Assembly (NCBI GenBank): GCA_030628225.1
Contig: DAOVRJ010000003.1
Location: 1 to 32,153, forward strand
Length of the DNA: 32,153 bases
From: Candidatus Zixiibacteriota bacterium
GTDB taxonomy: Bacteria > SM23-81
Direction: 5' to 3'
The notes below the pieces were generated by a model that was not told the DNA's origin, searched no databases, and saw only the letters and a program-made list of their open reading frames with translations. The translations under genes were made by a program, and so were the position numbers. The stretch's first letter is position 1, and the number at the start of each line of letters is the position of its first letter. Positions 9,881 to 18,186 of this stretch are shown here, in pieces.

Positions 9881-10588
9881 TTACCTCCCGGCCGACCTCA
9901 ACCTCTTAACCTCATTGGTGGAGAGGTGTCGCCACTGACCGCTACTCAATCCCTCGGTATTTATACCGGCGAAAATCATCCTGCGCAGGCTGATCACCGG
10001 ATGACCGATAGCCGCTAACATTCGTTTCACCTGTCGTTTCTTCCCGGTGGTAAGTTCCAGGTAAATTTCGCTGTGATCCGCTTTCCGATATAGCAATTTC
10101 GCCGTTGTTGCCCGGGATATTCCGTCATCGAGCTGGATGCCTTTCAAGAGGTTTTTAAGCTTACGATCATCGACAATTCCAATTACCTTAGCTTGATATC
10201 CTTTGATGATTTTGTGGCTGGGATGGGTCAGACGATGGGCCAACTCCCCGTCATTTGTTAGTAACAACACTCCTTCTGTGTCATAATCAAGACGACCAAC
10301 CGAAAAGACACGGCTCTTAATGCTATCCAGAAGATCGAAAACCGTGGATCTACCTTGAGGGTCAGCAGAGGTCACCAGGTAGCCAGCGGGTTTGTTCAGT
10401 AAAAGATAGAGCCGAGTCTTTTCTGCGGAAACCCTCACCCCGTCAAGAAAAACCTCGTCCCTTTCTGGGTTAACGCGCAGGCCCAGCTCTTTTACGCATT
10501 GCCCATTAACCTGGGCTCGACCCTCCAGGATGTATCGATCCGCCTGACGTCTGGATATTCCCCCGTGCTGGGCCAAGAATCTGTTCAA
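9881..10588 (-). CDS. rluB: Pseudouridine synthase RluB family; TTG start overlapping scpB
   Basis: S4 domain (NRFLAQHGGISRRQADRYILEGRAQVNG), LLLNKPAGYLVTSADPQGRSTVFDLL, VGRLDYDTEGVLLLTNDGELAHRLTHP. Start TTG preceded by GAAGGAG. Confidence 0.93.
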   Translation of the reverse strand: MNRFLAQHGGISRRQADRYILEGRAQVNGQCVKELGLRVNPERDEVFLDGVRVSAEKTRLYLLLNKPAGYLVTSADPQGRSTVFDLLDSIKSRVFSVGRLDYDTEGVLLLTNDGELAHRLTHPSHKIIKGYQAKVIGIVDDRKLKNLLKGIQLDDGISRATTAKLLYRKADHSEIYLELTTGKKRQVKRMLAAIGHPVISLRRMIFAGINTEGLSSGQWRHLSTNEVKRLRSAGR

Positions 10589-11156
10589 CCGCTCCTTCGT
10601 ATTCGGTCACCACACCCTCTGCCGCTTTCGGACTTTCTGTTAAAGAACTAAGCTCGCCTTTGGCAGGAAGATCCGTGATTTTATTAAGCCCGAAATAGCG
10701 CAAAAACTCATCCGTTGTCCCGTAAAGCAAGGGTCGTCCTACAGAGATCTTTCGACCCTTAACGGTAATTAGCTTTTTTTCCAACAGTGTATTCAGAACG
10801 CCATCTATGCAAACGCCGCGAAGACATTCTATCTCAGCGCGAACGATTGGCTGTTCATAGGCGATTATAGCCAGTGTTTCCAGTGCCGGCTGTGAAAGTC
10901 GGGAGTGAGATCTGCAGCGAAAAAGTTCTCGGACCCATGGAGCGTACTGAGGACGCGTGCAGATTTGATATCCACCGGCCAGCTCCAAGATCTGAAAGCT
11001 GCGCCCGCTCTGATCGTATTGTTTCTTCAGGCTCTCGATGGCTTCTTGGATCTGCCGAACATCCGTCTCCTTGATGATCGTCTGTAAAATTCCCACTGAT
11101 AATGGTCGATCGGAGGCGAAAAGCAGAGATTCTACGATACCCTTGGTTTGATTCAT
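10506..11156 (-). CDS. scpB: Segregation and condensation protein B
   Basis: VESLLFASDRPLSVGILQTII..., ALETLAIIAYEQPIVRAEIECLRGVCIDGVLNTLLEKKLITVKGRKISVGRPLLYGTTDEFLRYFGL. Confidence 0.95.
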   Translation of the reverse strand: MNQTKGIVESLLFASDRPLSVGILQTIIKETDVRQIQEAIESLKKQYDQSGRSFQILELAGGYQICTRPQYAPWVRELFRCRSHSRLSQPALETLAIIAYEQPIVRAEIECLRGVCIDGVLNTLLEKKLITVKGRKISVGRPLLYGTTDEFLRYFGLNKITDLPAKGELSSLTESPKAAEGVVTEYEGAVEQILGPARGNIQTSGGSIHPGGSSPG

Positions 11157-11947
11157 GAGCTGTTTTGGAAAGGATGATGGTAATCTCTAGCGACGCTCTT
11201 AATGTAGATCCAAATTTGACCGAAAGCTCGCTGCTGCTTGACAGAGACAAGCTGAGCTCGCATTAGCTCTAAGAGAGCCAGGAATGTGACTACCATAGCT
11301 GTGTTACGGGAGTCGGATCGAATCAAGTCTATAAAAGGAACTTTTTTTCGACTATGCAGAATAGTCAAAATATGATCAAAACGCTCCTTTACCGTATATT
11401 CGTCGAGTTCTACTTGGTGAGATTCCGCGAGCGACTCTTTTTCTACAATGTTCTTAAAGGCATCAATTAATTCGAAAAGACTTACATCTATGAGATCCTG
11501 CTCTGCTTCTTGCTCCGCCCACTCGGGCTCACCTGGCCGGGCATAAAGCAGGGTGCTCTGTTGTTCCTTCTCTCCCAGCGTCTGGGCTGCAGTCTTAAAA
11601 AGGCGGTATTCCAAAAGCCTGTTCACCAGTTCCTGACGGGGATCTTCCGGAAAGGAATCGTCCGTTTTGTCAGGCTGAGGCAACAACATCCGTGACTTGA
11701 GCGACATCAGGGTGGCAGCCATAACCAGAAAATCAGCAGCCACATCCAGTTGGAGAAGACGCATGAGCTTGAGATATTCTAGATACTCTGCGGTAATCCG
11801 GGCAATGGGAATGTCGTAGATATCAATTTGATCTTTATGAATCAAAAACAACAATAGATCCAAAGGGCCTTCGAAAAGGGGAAGTTTCACCTGATAACCG
11901 GTAACAGTTCTCCTCTTCTCAACGGTCATCGTTCTACCTTGAGTCAT
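11153..11947 (-). CDS. scpA: Segregation and condensation protein A
   Basis: YQVKLPLFEGPLDLLLFLIHKDQIDIYDIPIARITAEYLEYL; 4-bp overlap with scpB start. Confidence 0.95.
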   Translation of the reverse strand: MTQGRTMTVEKRRTVTGYQVKLPLFEGPLDLLLFLIHKDQIDIYDIPIARITAEYLEYLKLMRLLQLDVAADFLVMAATLMSLKSRMLLPQPDKTDDSFPEDPRQELVNRLLEYRLFKTAAQTLGEKEQQSTLLYARPGEPEWAEQEAEQDLIDVSLFELIDAFKNIVEKESLAESHQVELDEYTVKERFDHILTILHSRKKVPFIDLIRSDSRNTAMVVTFLALLELMRAQLVSVKQQRAFGQIWIYIKSVARDYHHPFQNSS

Positions 11948-11969
11948 CGGCAGAACCCCCTATCTAATA

Positions 11970-12953
11970 TCACCGGATCTGCATAGCCTCTTTCACCTGA
12001 TCCATAGTTTCACGGGCAATGACGCGAGCTTTTCCAGCACCATCCTGAAGAATTTCTTCCACTTGAGAGATATTTGATTCCAGGATACGTCGCTTTTCTC
12101 GCATGGGACTTAAAAAATCCGTGATCTTCTTGATCAGGTTTTTTTTGTCGGCAACACAACCCAGTTTGCCACTGCGGCAAGCTCGCTCAATCTGATCTAT
12201 TTCCCCAGGGTTGAACTTCTTGTGATATGTAAAGACCGTACAGATCTCTGGATGTCCAGGATCGGAGATGTGAATTTTTTGAGGATCGGTGATGGTGGAC
12301 ATAATCTTTTTCTTGATCTGATCCGGCTCATCAGCCAACTGGATGGTGTTGCCCACCGATTTGCTCATCCGATTTCCGTCGGTGCCGGGAAGGCGACTAA
12401 AAGGTGTCAGCAAAGCCACTGGCTCCGGGAAGGTTTGCCCATATAAATTATTGAAACGCCGGGCTATTTCCCGAGTTAACTCAATATGAGGAGCTTGATC
12501 CTCCCCCACGGGCACCGCATTGGCCTTGTATATGAGAATATCGGCAGCCTGCAGAACGGGATAGCCCAGAAGGCCATAGCTTATATTTTCCCCCAGATGA
12601 AGATCTTTTATAACCTCTTTCAAAGTTGGATTTCGCTCCAGCCGCGCACTGGTGACAAGCATAGAGAACATCAGGTGGAGCTCTGCATGTTCGGGAACAT
12701 CAGACTGGACGAATATTAAGCTTTTCTCAGGATCGATGCCGGCGCAAAGCCAGTCTATAGTCATGTCCAGGATGTTTTGGCGAATGTCCAAGTTTTTCTC
12801 AAAACCCGTCGTCAGGGCATGCCAGTTGGCCACCATGTGAAAGTTTTCATACTCGTCCTGAAGACGTACCCAGTTTTCCAAGGCACCGGCAAAATGCCCC
12901 AGGTGTAATTTTCCGGTAGGCCTCATCCCACTTAATATTCTCTTCTTAGCCAT
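11970..12953 (-). CDS. trpS: Tryptophanyl-tRNA synthetase
   Basis: RILSGMRPTGKLHLGHFAGALENWV; GNRMSKSVGNTI (KMSKS). Confidence 0.96.
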   Translation of the reverse strand: MAKKRILSGMRPTGKLHLGHFAGALENWVRLQDEYENFHMVANWHALTTGFEKNLDIRQNILDMTIDWLCAGIDPEKSLIFVQSDVPEHAELHLMFSMLVTSARLERNPTLKEVIKDLHLGENISYGLLGYPVLQAADILIYKANAVPVGEDQAPHIELTREIARRFNNLYGQTFPEPVALLTPFSRLPGTDGNRMSKSVGNTIQLADEPDQIKKKIMSTITDPQKIHISDPGHPEICTVFTYHKKFNPGEIDQIERACRSGKLGCVADKKNLIKKITDFLSPMREKRRILESNISQVEEILQDGAGKARVIARETMDQVKEAMQIR

Positions 12954-12987
12954 AATTTCCTTAAAAAACCAGGGGGTCCATTACCAA

Positions 12988-13497
12988 TTATTCCATGAAC
13001 AAATAACGACACCAGCGTTGATCTGATATACCGATGAAACATCTTATGAAGGTTAGATAATTTGGTCTGCGTGGTCTACGCAACAAGACCATCCCCGCTT
13101 CCTCCGGTGTTTGCTGTCCCTTTCTGTTATTACAACGGGCACAGGCACAGACCAAATTTTCCCAACTGTCTGCTCCGCCTTGATTTTTAGGTATAACATG
13201 ATCCAGCGTCAGCGGCTGGCGCTTTTGGCCACAATATTGACATCTATAACCATCGCGTTTGATGATGTTTTTTCGCGTAAGCAGAATCTTTTTTCTGGGG
13301 ATCGCGATATACATGAAGAGTCGGACAACACTGGGCATGGGATAAGTTTTCGATACGGTGTGTATCTCCAGCGCATCCCGCTCAACTATTTCAGCTTTGC
13401 CCAAAAATACCAGCACGATGGCTCGCTTTGTAGTACAGATACTAAAAGGCTCATAGTTTTGATTTAGCACCAGAACATAACCGTTTAGCATCAGCAT
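12988..13497 (-). CDS. HNH endonuclease family protein
   Basis: RDGYRCQYCGQKRQPLTLDHVIPKNQGGADSWENLVCACARCNNRKGQQTPEEAGM: HNH fold with two zinc-binding CxxC pairs. Confidence 0.9.
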   Translation of the reverse strand: MLMLNGYVLVLNQNYEPFSICTTKRAIVLVFLGKAEIVERDALEIHTVSKTYPMPSVVRLFMYIAIPRKKILLTRKNIIKRDGYRCQYCGQKRQPLTLDHVIPKNQGGADSWENLVCACARCNNRKGQQTPEEAGMVLLRRPRRPNYLTFIRCFIGISDQRWCRYLFME

Positions 13498-14330
13498 TCG
13501 CCAAGCAAACCTCTCACAACTCTCCTGGCCCCAACGTATTTAGCACGCAGGAAAGCATCGTAATCATCTGCGGATGGCTCCAGGCTGCCGGTCCTGACGT
13601 AGCCAAGACAATGAATGAATTTACCGCCCTGGATATGAATAGTTACATGAGTTATTCTGTCACTATCTTGTGGTCGAAAGAAAAGAAGATCTGCCGGCAT
13701 TAAATTCTCTCGGCAGGAAACCTCTTGACCACTGGAGAATTGCTGGTGAGCATCACGCGGCAGTTGAAATCCATTGAGCCCAAAAACGGTCTGCACAAAC
13801 CCTGAACAGTCAAAACCTTTGGGAGTTGCCCCCCCCCACATATAGGGAAGACCTGTGAAACTTCGTGCTGTTCTGATAATCTCCTCTGAACTACCCCCTC
13901 CCATATGTATCAGATCTGCCCGATCAGAGATGTCTCTGTTGGCAATCCAACCATGGCGTCCATCTGGCAGGGCCACCTGATTCCACCGATCGCCCTTTCC
14001 AACCAAGAGGAGCTCCGTTCCCATTACCACATCGCTTACCGGGATCGATGTTTTTTGCCGTCGAGACAGAATTAAAGCTACCTGGGAGCTGACCATCACT
14101 TTGCGGCTATTTGCCCACTGGTGAACCAATTCTTCTTTGCATAGTTGCAAGAGCGGTTCGTTAATCCAACCCACATACCCATCTGGTAGACGCACCTTAT
14201 ACCAGTCCTGATGCTGATCTAACAACTCCAGGGCCATTCCCATTATGGTTTGAGTCACCTGTTCCGCTCTCAGATCAGGTTCCCTACGAACATCGGCAAC
14301 GCTGACCTTGACCAATGCCCACGAGCTCAA
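13491..14330 (-). CDS. SH3b plus NlpC/P60 peptidoglycan hydrolase
   Basis: N-terminal SH3-like repeats (VSVADVRREPDLRAEQVTQ...GYVGWI; ...GRHGWI) and catalytic region GLPYMWGGATPKGFDCSGFVQTVF...RDAHQQF...PADLLFF...THVTIHI. Confidence 0.92.
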   Translation of the reverse strand: MSSWALVKVSVADVRREPDLRAEQVTQTIMGMALELLDQHQDWYKVRLPDGYVGWINEPLLQLCKEELVHQWANSRKVMVSSQVALILSRRQKTSIPVSDVVMGTELLLVGKGDRWNQVALPDGRHGWIANRDISDRADLIHMGGGSSEEIIRTARSFTGLPYMWGGATPKGFDCSGFVQTVFGLNGFQLPRDAHQQFSSGQEVSCRENLMPADLLFFRPQDSDRITHVTIHIQGGKFIHCLGYVRTGSLEPSADDYDAFLRAKYVGARRVVRGLLGEC

Positions 14331-14486
14331 TTCTAAAATCTCCGCAGGATATTAATAGCCCTAATTCCATTCAAATTACAACATTAATTCTGTATTGTCA
14401 ACGCTTTTTTGGGCTTTTCAGGATCAAAAGAGTCCCCGATGGAAACTGGGGACTTAATTTTCGTTTAGCAAGTGAAATCAGCGCCA

Positions 14487-16403
14487 TCAATCCCAAAACT
14501 CCCAGGAAAGCCCTCCATAAAAAGCCCTGCCAGGAAGAGGATAGCCCGAGCGAAGAAAATATTTCTCATCTCCTAAGTTCTCTGCCAACAGATAAATCTG
14601 GAAATTACTGAGTATACGCGCGGTCACCTTTCCGTTGTACAGGAAGTTTGAGTTCAGTTTCTGTCCCTCATTAGCGTCTGCGTACCGGACCCCCATATAT
14701 TCAATGCCCAACCTGGCAGTTACATCCAGCTCATTTCGAATCAGATTCATGCCATACTGCACATAGCCAGCTATCTTATGCTGCGGTTGATAGGGCAAGC
14801 GCCTGTCCAGTAAATCGTCTTTAGCATCCAGGAAAGCATATGTCAATGAAGACTGCAGTCGATCAAGATACTTCACAGTGACCTGGCCCTCAAAACCCTT
14901 AATGATGGCCTGCGACTTGTTCACGGGCATCCAGCAGCCGTAGACATAGCTTTCGTCCACATTGTCCCATTGTATGAGATCGCTAACTTCCCGGCGGAAA
15001 AAGCATCCGTTCCCGGTGAACAGGCCGGCTTGTATCCGCCCTCCGATCTGAAAAGCCACCGCCTTTTCGGGCTTAACGTCTACGTTGCCGCTTTCCCCGT
15101 AATCTAACTTTCCGTCCAGATCATAATCGATATTGCTCTTAGGCCAATAGAGATCATTGAAGGTCGGGGTCCTGTATGAGCGCCTAAAGGAGGTAAAAAG
15201 GGAAGCGTGGTTTCCAGCCAACCAGGTGATGGTCAGGTCGGGGCAGAACTGATCGTCGAATTTCTCATGGTAGTCATATCGACCGGCGAGCCTAAACTTT
15301 ACATTACTACGTAATGTCAGTTCTTCCTGAAGGAACATGGCCCCGCGATACAGGTCGTGGCAGCCGTTTTCCGAGGAATCAAGGCGTCTGTTCTGGATCT
15401 CCCCCCCAACCGTCATTTTATGGGCGCTGCCAAAGGAAAAGCTATTTTGGAGTTCGATTCCGTAAATCCATCGCCTGTGTTTTGCCTCGGTGAAGAAATC
15501 AGGGTTTTTATACTCCTGTCGGCTGTAGTTTCGGTAGATGATTGAGCGAAAGCTATTTTCTAAGCCCTTACAGAACTGCAGGGTGATGGCCTGATTCCAG
15601 TTTTGATCCTCCTGGTGTGCGTTTGGAGTGGGCATTATGTCCATGCCGGGAACGCCAAGATCTGCATCATAGAGATGTGTTCTATATGTAATAAGCCCCT
15701 TTTCGCCCAAGGAACAGCTGAGCTTACCGGTCATATGCCGTCCCTCGAAGTCGCTGTTATCTCTGAAGCCAGCGGATTTTATTGATGAACCCATGAGGTT
15801 GAGACCAAAACGCTGACCAAACAGTCGAGCAAATCGAGCGGCGACTTTTTCCAGATCGCCAGCCCCTTTCTGGTATTTTATATGCGTTAAAGGCCTTTCA
15901 TAGATGGTGGATCGAGTAATGATGTTGACTACGCCCCCCAGAGCATCTGCCCCGTACAGAGAAGAAACCGCCCCTCGAACCACCTCTATACTCTGCACAT
16001 CTTCCAGGGGAATAAGATTCAGATCAAACCCACCGAGTTGAATATCGTTGATTGGTACCCCGTCTATCATGATCAATACCTGTCCGGAAGTGCTGCCGCG
16101 CAAGCTCAGACTCGCATTTTGTCCTATGCTCCCATAAGTTCCCACACTGACGCCGGGCAATAGTTTTAGAACATCACCTAAGTGTTGAGCAGAAGATTGT
16201 TCGATATCGGCGCTGGTCAGAACATCCACATTGGCGTCGCTCTCCCATAGGGTATGAGGCGTCCTTGTGGCCGTGACCACTATTGGTTGAAGCTGATAGT
16301 CGACCTGCTCCCCCGCTGTTGCGATAGAGGCCTGATCAGAATTCGCCCCTGCGGTGGAGGTTGATAGAGCCAAGACCAATGAGAACATCAACGGAAGACG
16401 CAT
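14487..16403 (-). CDS. TonB-dependent outer-membrane receptor (BtuB-like)
   Basis: Signal peptide; TonB-box-like PIVVTATRTP; plug domain (LGDVLKLLPGVSVGTYGSIGQNASLSLRGSTSGQVLIMIDGVPIND...VVRGAVSSLYGADALGGVVNIITR); C-terminal LAENLGDEKYFLRSGYPLPGRAFYGGLSWEF. Confidence 0.93.
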   Translation of the reverse strand: MRLPLMFSLVLALSTSTAGANSDQASIATAGEQVDYQLQPIVVTATRTPHTLWESDANVDVLTSADIEQSSAQHLGDVLKLLPGVSVGTYGSIGQNASLSLRGSTSGQVLIMIDGVPINDIQLGGFDLNLIPLEDVQSIEVVRGAVSSLYGADALGGVVNIITRSTIYERPLTHIKYQKGAGDLEKVAARFARLFGQRFGLNLMGSSIKSAGFRDNSDFEGRHMTGKLSCSLGEKGLITYRTHLYDADLGVPGMDIMPTPNAHQEDQNWNQAITLQFCKGLENSFRSIIYRNYSRQEYKNPDFFTEAKHRRWIYGIELQNSFSFGSAHKMTVGGEIQNRRLDSSENGCHDLYRGAMFLQEELTLRSNVKFRLAGRYDYHEKFDDQFCPDLTITWLAGNHASLFTSFRRSYRTPTFNDLYWPKSNIDYDLDGKLDYGESGNVDVKPEKAVAFQIGGRIQAGLFTGNGCFFRREVSDLIQWDNVDESYVYGCWMPVNKSQAIIKGFEGQVTVKYLDRLQSSLTYAFLDAKDDLLDRRLPYQPQHKIAGYVQYGMNLIRNELDVTARLGIEYMGVRYADANEGQKLNSNFLYNGKVTARILSNFQIYLLAENLGDEKYFLRSGYPLPGRAFYGGLSWEFWD

Positions 16404-16484
16404 AATTCAGTCTCCTAGAACATATCCGATACAGAATATACGCACTTTCTTCGTCACTGGTGTGAGCCAAAATATCTTTTCATA

Positions 16485-16513
16485 AATATGGGCTACCTGA
16501 GAGCATTTGTCAA
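16485..16513 (-). promoter_or_regulatory. Sigma70-type promoter for the 14487-16403 TonB receptor
   Basis: Minus strand TTGACA (16513-16508), 17-nt spacer, CATATT (16490-16485); AGGAG upstream of the ATG. Confidence 0.65.
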
Positions 16514-16627
16514 ATGATTCTCTTTAAGATTGAAAAAAAGAGCTTGAGAGCACTACAACAACCAGATATTTGTTATGTGGGATATACTTCTACCATTCCA
16601 ACAAAAAGGCGACCTTTTTGCAAAAGA

Positions 16628-16662
16628 ACGGGCAAAATGCCTTGAGACACTTTGCCCGTGAA
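16628..16662 (-). terminator. Intrinsic terminator downstream of the beta-propeller gene
   Basis: Minus-strand CGGGCAAA ... TTTGCCCG followed by TTCTTTTG. Confidence 0.65.
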
Positions 16663-16721
16663 TTATGCGATAAACTACCAGCTGTCAAGAGATAGGGGCG
16701 AGTTTTGCCCTCCTACCCTTC

Positions 16722-18050
16722 TCATTTCATATTGCCCAAGCTTTTGTCAAAGATACCTACCCGGTTGGAATCTTCGTTCTCTTCAGCTCCCTTTCGTGCT
16801 CGCACCAGATAATACCGGGACTCGGTCGGTGGCGTTGGGTCCGTCCATTTATCTTCTGTAGTAGAATCTGCGGGAGTTGTGGGCGCAAAGTTAGGATCTA
16901 GGTCATCGCTATAAATGCGATATATATCCACCCCGTTCTTGGCGGTCCAGGACAGTTGAAATGTCCCTTTGTCCTTGATGATCGTCAAATCATCTATTGG
17001 GCCCATGTATGCTTCCATTATGGTCATATCTTGAGCTCCATCGCCGAAGCCATAGGTAGCCATAACAGTATCCCCGTGGGGGCAAAACCTCTGCACGGCA
17101 TCGTCCATGTAATTGTTGACATAAATCACGTCCTCGATCTGATCATAAAACAGGCGCATTGCCCCATCTCCTACCCGGATAGGATTGATACTGTTATGAT
17201 AAACAGTGTCGGCGTAAATATCGTAAGTGTACAGAAATCCGTTGACAAAATCGCCCCAGTCGCAGAGATAAACCTGGCCATCGATCGTGACGATGATATC
17301 TCCGGGAGCTCCGCCAATTTCCACGGTGTCAACCACAGCTGGCCCACCGTCGGGACCGGCCCAACGGTCAATAATGCAGATCTTTCCGGCTTCGCTGACA
17401 TAATCGCCGGTGCAGACCACGTAAACTCTGCCATCCGGTCCCAGAGCAAGGTCCTGGGCATTTATGGGCACCGCCAGGGTTGTGGTCACCGTATCGGCGC
17501 TGACGTCGATGACGGAAACTGATGAGGCATCGTATTTCGCCAGAGAGGTGTCCACACCAGAGTTGGTCACAAAGGCGGTGTCTCCCAACACCAGAACCCC
17601 CTGAGGTCTCGGTCCCACGGGAATATCTTTCTCTATGATGCTGTTCTCCAGATCCACCACAGATACCGTGTTGAGCAGCCAATTGGTCACATATGCCCGT
17701 TCGTCGCTAACGAAGTCCATGAACCAGGGATTGCTTGTATCGGCCAAAGCAATTCTCTTCTCCACCTGGTCACAGAGGGGATTGATGATCATGATCTCCG
17801 GCGGATCGGAATTGACCACGTAGACCCTTTTCTGGTGAGCGATCACCTGATTGGGAACATCACCCAGGGCCAAAACATCGTTGGTGATCTGGCTGTTTTC
17901 CAGATTCATCTTAGAAAGTGTTTTGGCCGACCCATTCATCACGTAAAGAGTTCTGGGGACATCAGCGCCGTTTGCATTTGAAGTGGCAATAAATAATATG
18001 ATATAAATCATCATGAACATCGTTCTCATCATGATACCTTTCATGATCAT
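16722..18050 (-). CDS. Secreted YncE-like beta-propeller protein with C-terminal FN3-like domain
   Basis: Signal peptide (MFMMIYIILFIATSNANGA); repeated propeller blades (LYVMNGSAKTLSKMNLENSQITNDVLALGDVPNQVI; AYVTNWLLNTVSVVDLENSIIEKDIPVGPRPQGVLV...); C-terminal FQLSWTAKNGVDIYRIYSDD...SRYYLVRARKG. Confidence 0.85.
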   Translation of the reverse strand: MIMKGIMMRTMFMMIYIILFIATSNANGADVPRTLYVMNGSAKTLSKMNLENSQITNDVLALGDVPNQVIAHQKRVYVVNSDPPEIMIINPLCDQVEKRIALADTSNPWFMDFVSDERAYVTNWLLNTVSVVDLENSIIEKDIPVGPRPQGVLVLGDTAFVTNSGVDTSLAKYDASSVSVIDVSADTVTTTLAVPINAQDLALGPDGRVYVVCTGDYVSEAGKICIIDRWAGPDGGPAVVDTVEIGGAPGDIIVTIDGQVYLCDWGDFVNGFLYTYDIYADTVYHNSINPIRVGDGAMRLFYDQIEDVIYVNNYMDDAVQRFCPHGDTVMATYGFGDGAQDMTIMEAYMGPIDDLTIIKDKGTFQLSWTAKNGVDIYRIYSDDLDPNFAPTTPADSTTEDKWTDPTPPTESRYYLVRARKGAEENEDSNRVGIFDKSLGNMK

Positions 18051-18186
18051 GCTCCCTTTTTGGTCATGTTCACGCTCTATGTCATGAGAATAATAGCGGA
18101 TTTATCAGGAATTTCAAATCAAACGAGCTATCGGCTTTTTCTTGGCTTCCATGTGTTATCTCCCCCCTTTCAGTTCCACATGACCT

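Noticed and set aside
10855-11250. 131-aa minus ORF over the scpA/scpB junction
   Set aside because: Alternative frame across two well-supported genes.
12988-13497. HNH endonuclease as part of a defence or mobile system
   Set aside because: It is a widespread stand-alone HNH family protein set among housekeeping genes with no partner defence genes.
16956-17522. 188-aa plus-strand ORF
   Set aside because: Antisense to the beta-propeller gene, without start context or family resemblance.
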